From assembly GCF_018986435.1 (NCBI RefSeq), contig NZ_JAHMIN010000014.1:60271-118704 (forward strand): a DNA stretch of 58,434 bases, written 5' to 3'. Below are positions 53,346 to 58,434 of this stretch, in pieces. Source of the stretch: Hahella sp. HN01. GTDB taxonomy: Bacteria > Pseudomonadota > Gammaproteobacteria > Pseudomonadales > Oleiphilaceae. How positions within the stretch are numbered: the first letter of the stretch is position 1; each line of letters begins with the position of its first letter. Position numbers and translations under genes: made by a program. Below the pieces are notes generated by a model, which was given only the letters and a program-made list of their open reading frames with translations, was not told the origin of the DNA and did not search any database.

Positions 53346-56300
53346 CTAATCCTTTTGCGACTCGCCGAAACCGCCGCCGCCGGGGGTTTCGATCTGCAGG
53401 CGGTCCCCCGCTTCCAGTTGCAGGCTGACCTGGGCGCCCAGAGACTGGACGTCGCCAGCGCGGCGAATCACCCGGTTCACGCCCACTTGCCCAGGCTTGC
53501 CGCCGGATGCGCCATAAGGCGCCACTTCCCGCCGGTTGGACAGAATGCTCACCTGCATGGGCTTGAGGAATCGCAGACTGCGACATACGCCGTCGCCGCC
53601 GCGATGCTGGCCATCGCCGCCAGATCCGCGCCGCACCTTGAACGCCTCCAGCAATACCGGGAAACGCCACTCCAGCACTTCCGGGTCGGTCAGACGCGAG
53701 TTAGTCATGTGCGTATGCACCGGCCCGGCGCCGTCAGCGTTGGCCGTAGCGCCGTCGCCGCCGCAGATGGTTTCGTAATACTGGAACTCATCATCGCCCC
53801 AGGTCAGGTTGTTCATCGTGCCCTGGGCTGCGCCTTTCACGCCCAAAGCGCCAAACAGCGCGTCCACCACCAGCTGGGAAACCTCTACATTGCCCGCCAC
53901 GACGGCTGCGGGATAACAAGGGTTCAGCATGGAGCCTTCTGGAACAATGATCTGCAATGGCCGCAGGCAGCCTCCGTTGAGGGGAATCTGGTCATTGACG
54001 AGACAGCGGAACACATACAGCACCGCCGCATGCACCACCGCCAGCGGCGCATTGTAATTGCGCGGATGCTGCGGGCTGGAGCCGGTGAAGTCCACCGTCG
54101 CCGTGCGCTGGTTGCGATCCACTTGAATCTTCACCTGAACTTTATGGCCGTCGTCCATGGCGTACTCGAATTCGCCATCAGACAGCACGTCGATGACCCG
54201 ACGCACGCACTCTTCCGCATTTTCCTGCACATGCTTCATGTAAGCCTGCACCACTTCCAGGCCGTACTGGGACACGACTTTCTGCAGCGCCTGCACCCCC
54301 GCCTCGCAGGCCGCCACCTGGGCGCGCAGATCTGCGATAGTGAACTCGATATTGCGCGCCGGATGAGGACCGGACAGGAAGAGCTCCCGAGTCATTTTCT
54401 CCTGGAAGACGCCCGCATCCACCAGTTTGACGTTATCCAGCAGAATGCCTTCTTCATCTATATGACTGGAATCCGACGGCATGGAGCCCGGCGCTACGCC
54501 GCCCACATCCGCATGATGTCCTCGCGACGCCACATAAAAGCAGATGTTTTCCCCTGCGCTGTCGAACACAGGCTTGATCACGGTGATATCAGGCAAGTGA
54601 GTGCCGCCGTTATAGGGATCATTCAGCATGAACACGTCGCCGGGGCGCATGGTTCCAGCATTGCGCTCCATCACCGTCTTGATGCTGTGACTCATGGAGC
54701 CAAGGTGCACCGGCATGTGCGGCGCGTTGGCCACCAGCTCGCCCTCTGCATCAAAAATCGCACAGGAAAAATCCAGTCGCTCTTTGATGTTCACCGACAC
54801 TGCAGTGTTTTGCAGCACCAGTCCCATCTGCTCGGCGATGAACATGTACAGGTTATTGAAAATCTCCAGCATCACCGGATCGGCGTCAGTGCCTATGGAA
54901 TGACGCTGCGGACGCGCGGCGACGCGCTCCAGCACCACGTCATTGCGATCCGTCAGTTGCGCACGCCAGCCCGGCTCCACCACGATCGCACCGATTTTCT
55001 CCACAATCACCGCAGGACCATCAATGGCGCGTCCCTGGGGAATATTCTCACGCACATAGAAAGGCGCCTGATACTGCTCGCCGCCCGTCGTCAGCGGCAG
55101 TACTTTATCCGGAGTCAGCTCACCGCCCTGACAAGGCGCGTTCGCCGCCACTTGCGCATCGCCGCGACCGGAGACTTCCACTTGCACCGCCTCCACCATG
55201 AGCGTTTTATCGGCGACGACAAACCCGAAGCGCTTTTCATGCTCGATAGAAAACGCCTGACGCACGGCATCCATTGCGTCCAGCGCCACCAGAATGGAGG
55301 TGTCGGAACCTTGATACTTAATATGCAGTCGCGCGGAGGACTCGATGCGCGCCGCCGGGACCCGCTGTTCCGTCAGTTTGGTGGCGGCGTCCTGAGTCAT
55401 GCGCTCGACCAGGGGAGTCAGCTCCGCAATCAACGCGTCAGACAGAGGTTTCTCTACTGTGGTTTCCGCTATTTCCCGCACGTCCGCCAGTCCCATGCCA
55501 AAGGCGGATAACACGCCAGCGTAGGGATGCAGGAATACTCGTTTCATTCCCAAAGCATCCGCCACCAGACAGGCATGCTGACCGCCAGCGCCGCCAAAGC
55601 AGCAGAGGGTGTAGTCCTGCACATCGTAGCCGCGCTGAGTGGAAATATGCTTGATGGCGTGGGCCATGTTATCCACCGCAATCGCCAGGAAGCCTTCCGC
55701 CACCTGTTCCGGCGTACGGTTGTCGCCCGTCTGTTCCTGGATCTGCTGGGCCAGTGCGGAAAATTTTTCCCGCACGCACTCTGCGTCCAGGGACTGATTC
55801 GCTTCAGGTCCAAACACTTTCGGGAAATAATCCGCCTGCAGTTTGCCCAGCATGACGTTGCAGTCGGTTACCGTCAGAGGGCCGCCATTGCGATAACAGG
55901 CCGGTCCCGGATAAGCGCCGGCGGATTCCGGTCCCACGCGATAGCGCGAGCCATCAAACTTAAGCACCGAGCCGCCGCCCGCCGCCACCGTATGAATTGA
56001 CATCATCGGCGTTTGCAGACGGAACCCGGCCACTTCCGTTTCGAAGCTGCGTTCATACTCGCCGCGATAATGGCACACATCCGTGGACGTGCCGCCCATG
56101 TCGAAACCGATCAACTGCTCAAACCCCGCCGCTTCGGCGGTTTTCACCATTCCCACCACACCGCCGGCGGGGCCGGACAAGATAGCGTCTTTGCCGTTGA
56201 ATACGCGGGCGTCGGTCAAACCACCGTTGGACTGCATGAACATCAGCCGTCCCGGCTCGCTGGCCATAGAGCCCAGTTGGCCGGACACCTGATTGACGTA

Positions 56301-56990
56301 ACGTTTGAGAATTGGCGACAGGTACGCATCCACCACCGTGGTGTCTCCCCGGCTGACGATTTTCATCAGCGGGCTTAATTCACTGCTCACCGACACCTGG
56401 GTGAAACCGATATCCCGCGCCAGTTGCGCGACTTTGCTTTCATGATCACGGAACGCGTAACTGTGCATGAACACGATAGCGCAAGAGCGCAGGCCACGTT
56501 CGTAGGCTGCGCGCAACGATTTTTCCGCGCCCGCCAGGTCAAGCGGCGTCAGCACTTCGCCTTGCGCATTGATGCGTTCGTTCACTTCCGCCACTTCGGC
56601 GTAGATCATGTCCGGCAAACGAATATCCAGGGCGAACAGGTCCGGGCGCGTCTGATACCCGATGCGCAGAACATCGGCGAAGCCTTTGCTCACCACCAGC
56701 AAGGCAGGTTCGCCTTTGTGCTCCAGCAAGGCATTGGTGGCCACCGTGGTGCCCATTTTGATTTCTTCGATATCCTGCTCAGGAACCTGCGCGCCGCGAG
56801 GAACACCCATGAGTACGCGCACGCCTTCCAGCACCGCATCAGGGTATTGCGCCGGGTTCTCGGAAAGCAGTTTATGGGTGATCAATTCTCCCGTCGGATT
56901 CCGCGCCACAATATCTGTAAACGTGCCGCCCCGGTCCACCCAGAAACGCCATTTGCCCGCACCCGCCGTGTTTGTATTTTGTGTTGTCAT
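53346..56990 (-). CDS. fused hydantoinase A/B (5-oxoprolinase-type) protein
   Basis: 1214 residues combining both subunits of the hydantoinase/oxoprolinase family. The HyuA-like part (about 1-680) starts [19 protein letters not shown], with [12 protein letters not shown], the ASKHA-like [11 protein letters not shown] and [18 protein letters not shown]. The HyuB-like part (about 695-1205) has [50 protein letters not shown] and R-G-H-H-A-D-V-G-G. Family members open 5-membered lactam or hydantoin rings with ATP. Full fusion is typical of 5-oxoprolinase. I use the ATG at 56990: GAGGTGA lies 8 bases before it, whereas a GTG four codons earlier overlaps that site. Confidence 0.93.
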   Translation of the reverse strand: MTTQNTNTAGAGKWRFWVDRGGTFTDIVARNPTGELITHKLLSENPAQYPDAVLEGVRVLMGVPRGAQVPEQDIEEIKMGTTVATNALLEHKGEPALLVVSKGFADVLRIGYQTRPDLFALDIRLPDMIYAEVAEVNERINAQGEVLTPLDLAGAEKSLRAAYERGLRSCAIVFMHSYAFRDHESKVAQLARDIGFTQVSVSSELSPLMKIVSRGDTTVVDAYLSPILKRYVNQVSGQLGSMASEPGRLMFMQSNGGLTDARVFNGKDAILSGPAGGVVGMVKTAEAAGFEQLIGFDMGGTSTDVCHYRGEYERSFETEVAGFRLQTPMMSIHTVAAGGGSVLKFDGSRYRVGPESAGAYPGPACYRNGGPLTVTDCNVMLGKLQADYFPKVFGPEANQSLDAECVREKFSALAQQIQEQTGDNRTPEQVAEGFLAIAVDNMAHAIKHISTQRGYDVQDYTLCCFGGAGGQHACLVADALGMKRVFLHPYAGVLSAFGMGLADVREIAETTVEKPLSDALIAELTPLVERMTQDAATKLTEQRVPAARIESSARLHIKYQGSDTSILVALDAMDAVRQAFSIEHEKRFGFVVADKTLMVEAVQVEVSGRGDAQVAANAPCQGGELTPDKVLPLTTGGEQYQAPFYVRENIPQGRAIDGPAVIVEKIGAIVVEPGWRAQLTDRNDVVLERVAARPQRHSIGTDADPVMLEIFNNLYMFIAEQMGLVLQNTAVSVNIKERLDFSCAIFDAEGELVANAPHMPVHLGSMSHSIKTVMERNAGTMRPGDVFMLNDPYNGGTHLPDITVIKPVFDSAGENICFYVASRGHHADVGGVAPGSMPSDSSHIDEEGILLDNVKLVDAGVFQEKMTRELFLSGPHPARNIEFTIADLRAQVAACEAGVQALQKVVSQYGLEVVQAYMKHVQENAEECVRRVIDVLSDGEFEYAMDDGHKVQVKIQVDRNQRTATVDFTGSSPQHPRNYNAPLAVVHAAVLYVFRCLVNDQIPLNGGCLRPLQIIVPEGSMLNPCYPAAVVAGNVEVSQLVVDALFGALGVKGAAQGTMNNLTWGDDEFQYYETICGGDGATANADGAGPVHTHMTNSRLTDPEVLEWRFPVLLEAFKVRRGSGGDGQHRGGDGVCRSLRFLKPMQVSILSNRREVAPYGASGGKPGQVGVNRVIRRAGDVQSLGAQVSLQLEAGDRLQIETPGGGGFGESQKD

Positions 56991-57024
56991 TATGTCTGTC
57001 ACCTCAAAAAATCTCTTAACCCGC

Positions 57025-58332
57025 TCAACCGCGACTGCTCAGCGTCTGCGGCAGCCACAACGCAATTTCCGGATACTTGCTGAGCAGCGCCACCGCCGCC
57101 ACCAGGATCAGGAAAAACGGCGTCGCATAGCGGGCCACCCTGAAAATATCCCTGCCGGTCAGGGATTGGATAACAAACAGATTGAAGCCGACCGGCGGCG
57201 TGATCTGCGACATTTCCACCACCAGCACCAGATAGATGCCGAACCAGACCAAATCGAATCCGGCCTTTTCCGCCAACGGCAGAATGACCGACGTCGTCAG
57301 CACCACGACGGAAATTCCATCGAGAAAGCAGCCGAGCAAAATGAAGAAGAATGTCAGCGCGACGATCAGCAGCGCCGGCGATAATTGCAGTCCGCCGATG
57401 AATTCAGCCAGCTCCCGTGGAATGCCGGTGAACGCCATGGCGACAGTAAGAAAAGAAGCGCCAGCGAGAATAAAGGTGATCATGCAGGAGGTGCATACCG
57501 CGCCAATCAGGCTGCGTTTGAACATCTCCCAACTCAGCGATCCAGTTAGCGCCGTCAGCGCCAGCGACCCGAGCACGCCGAGAGTGGCCGCTTCCGTGGC
57601 GGTGGCGACGCCCGCGTAGATAGAGCCGATAACGAATCCAATCAGCAAGGTGACCGGCAGCAGTCGCTTCAACGCGATCAGCTTGGTTTTCATATCGGTC
57701 CCGCCTTCCGCCGCGGGAACCTTGCTGCGGTTCAACAACGACCAGATCACCGTATAGCCCATAAACAGGCAGATCAGCATCAGGCCGGGAATCGCTCCCG
57801 CCATGAACAGGCGGTCAATGGACACTTCCGCAGCGACGCCATAGACGATCAAAATAATCGAGGGGGGAATCAGCAATCCCAAAGTGCCGGAGCCAGCCAG
57901 CGTGCCGATGGCCATGGTCTCGTCATAGCCGCGCTTTTTCAGCTCCGGCAGACTCATCTTCCCGACCGTGGCGGTGGTGGCGGCGGAGGAACCGGACACC
58001 GCAGCGAATATGCCGCATCCCAGAATATTCACATGCAGCAGTCCGCCAGGCAGACGCCGCAGCCAGGGCGCGAGGCCTTCGAACAGATCCTCCGACAACC
58101 GGGTTCGGAACAGGATTTCCCCCATCCAAACGAAGAGAGGTAAGGCGGACAATGTCCAGTTGGAGGAAGCGCCCCAGGTGGTATTCGCCATAATGGCGCC
58201 AATCTGCGCGTTGTCGTTAAACAGCATGGCGATAAAGGCCACTGTAAACAGGGTTGCGCCAACCCAGAAGCCAAACGCCAGGAAGGTGAATAACACCCCC
58301 ATCAGCACAAGCGTTAATTGCAAGGTATCCAT
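57025..58332 (-). CDS. dctM: TRAP transporter large permease (DctM/SiaM type)
   Basis: 435 residues with about 12 hydrophobic segments, the large membrane subunit of a tripartite ATP-independent periplasmic transporter. Family markers: WVGATLFTVAFIAML, the S-S-A-A-T-T-A-T-V-G loop, LLIPPSIILIVYGV, and the C-terminal QITPPVGFNLFVIQ. Uses a Na+ or H+ gradient with a periplasmic binding protein, not encoded in this window. I use the ATG at 58332, 9 bases after GGAG; GTG and TTG codons just upstream are also in frame. It directly follows the small permease gene and precedes the hydantoinase gene by 35 bases. Confidence 0.95.
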   Translation of the reverse strand: MDTLQLTLVLMGVLFTFLAFGFWVGATLFTVAFIAMLFNDNAQIGAIMANTTWGASSNWTLSALPLFVWMGEILFRTRLSEDLFEGLAPWLRRLPGGLLHVNILGCGIFAAVSGSSAATTATVGKMSLPELKKRGYDETMAIGTLAGSGTLGLLIPPSIILIVYGVAAEVSIDRLFMAGAIPGLMLICLFMGYTVIWSLLNRSKVPAAEGGTDMKTKLIALKRLLPVTLLIGFVIGSIYAGVATATEAATLGVLGSLALTALTGSLSWEMFKRSLIGAVCTSCMITFILAGASFLTVAMAFTGIPRELAEFIGGLQLSPALLIVALTFFFILLGCFLDGISVVVLTTSVILPLAEKAGFDLVWFGIYLVLVVEMSQITPPVGFNLFVIQSLTGRDIFRVARYATPFFLILVAAVALLSKYPEIALWLPQTLSSRG

Positions 58333-58338
58333 CAACAC

Positions 58339-58434
58339 TTACTCCGCCGCCGCTTCGCCGGCTTCCTGAGCCGCTACGTAGCTGGGTTTACGTTTGAGCA
58401 GGGCGGTGATCCAGTCGTCCAGCACAGCAATAAA
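58339..58434 (-). CDS. dctQ: TRAP transporter small permease DctQ, C-terminal fragment
   Basis: Open frame running into the window edge, stop TAA at 58339-58341. It encodes the last 31 residues, FIAVLDDWITALLKRKPSYV followed by an Ala/Glu-rich end. Position directly before dctM identifies it as the small membrane subunit; the sequence itself is too short for family assignment. The rest lies outside the window. Confidence 0.7.
   Translation of the reverse strand, partial: FIAVLDDWITALLKRKPSYVAAQEAGEAAAE

Noticed and set aside
53244-55511. A 755-codon open frame on the plus strand antisense to the hydantoinase gene
   Set aside because: The translation is rich in His, Arg and Gln with no family resemblance, as expected for the reverse strand of a GC-rich gene. 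The minus-strand frame encodes a clear hydantoinase.

Overview
The window looks like a chromosomal segment of a marine gammaproteobacterium, most probably Hahella or a close relative. This is inferred from protein similarity and from Pseudomonas-type gene order (pilU-pilT, yggS-proC-yggT-yggU, metX-metW-DUF4426-rdgB-hemW, glnK-amtB, fabA-fabB, speE/speA). Base composition is moderately GC-rich and fairly even. I see no rRNA operon, intact tRNA, insertion sequence, prophage, integrase or CRISPR array. Most of the window is core genome with a few accessory genes.

Layout. 1-4.8 kb: MgtC/DUF4010 membrane protein, tRNA-modifying trhP (yegQ), a small lipoprotein, thrB and a DUF2782 protein. 4.9-7.7 kb: polA. 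7.8-10 kb: twitching ATPases pilU and pilT. 10.1-19 kb: a rightward block (yggS, proC, yggT, yggU, metX, metW, DUF4426, rdgB, hemW) interrupted by a dynamin-like GTPase gene between yggU and metX. 19-24 kb: a four-helix membrane protein, trmB, a gene-poor stretch, a soluble NIT-like protein, comM and ubiK. 24.2-26 kb: glnK-amtB behind a near-consensus sigma-54 promoter and an NtrC-like site. 26-30.2 kb: SemiSWEET, an L,D-transpeptidase, fabB, fabA and speE. 30.4-34.7 kb: speA, a GH13 amylase lipoprotein and a Dps protein.

34.9-37.9 kb holds a PhoPQ-like two-component operon with a PepSY protein and a glycine-zipper envelope protein upstream. 38-40 kb has a TetR regulator divergent from two glutathione S-transferases, with a large inverted repeat over the promoter. 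40-43.1 kb: WD40 lipoprotein, Rsd/AlgQ-type sigma regulator, dsbB, a lone FliL-like protein and an RMF-like hibernation factor. 43.5-52.6 kb: gshA, tex, a GGDEF-EAL protein with a degenerate receiver domain, rep helicase and a metallophosphoesterase. 52.7-58.4 kb: a leftward operon with a TRAP transporter (dctQ cut by the window edge), a fused hydantoinase/oxoprolinase and a winged-helix regulator.

No gene cluster stands out as an obvious new multi-gene system. The best leads are the dynamin-like GTPase inside a conserved housekeeping block, the stand-alone NIT-like protein, the hybrid GGDEF-EAL protein with Glu at the receiver phospho-site, and several unexplained inverted or direct repeats in control regions.
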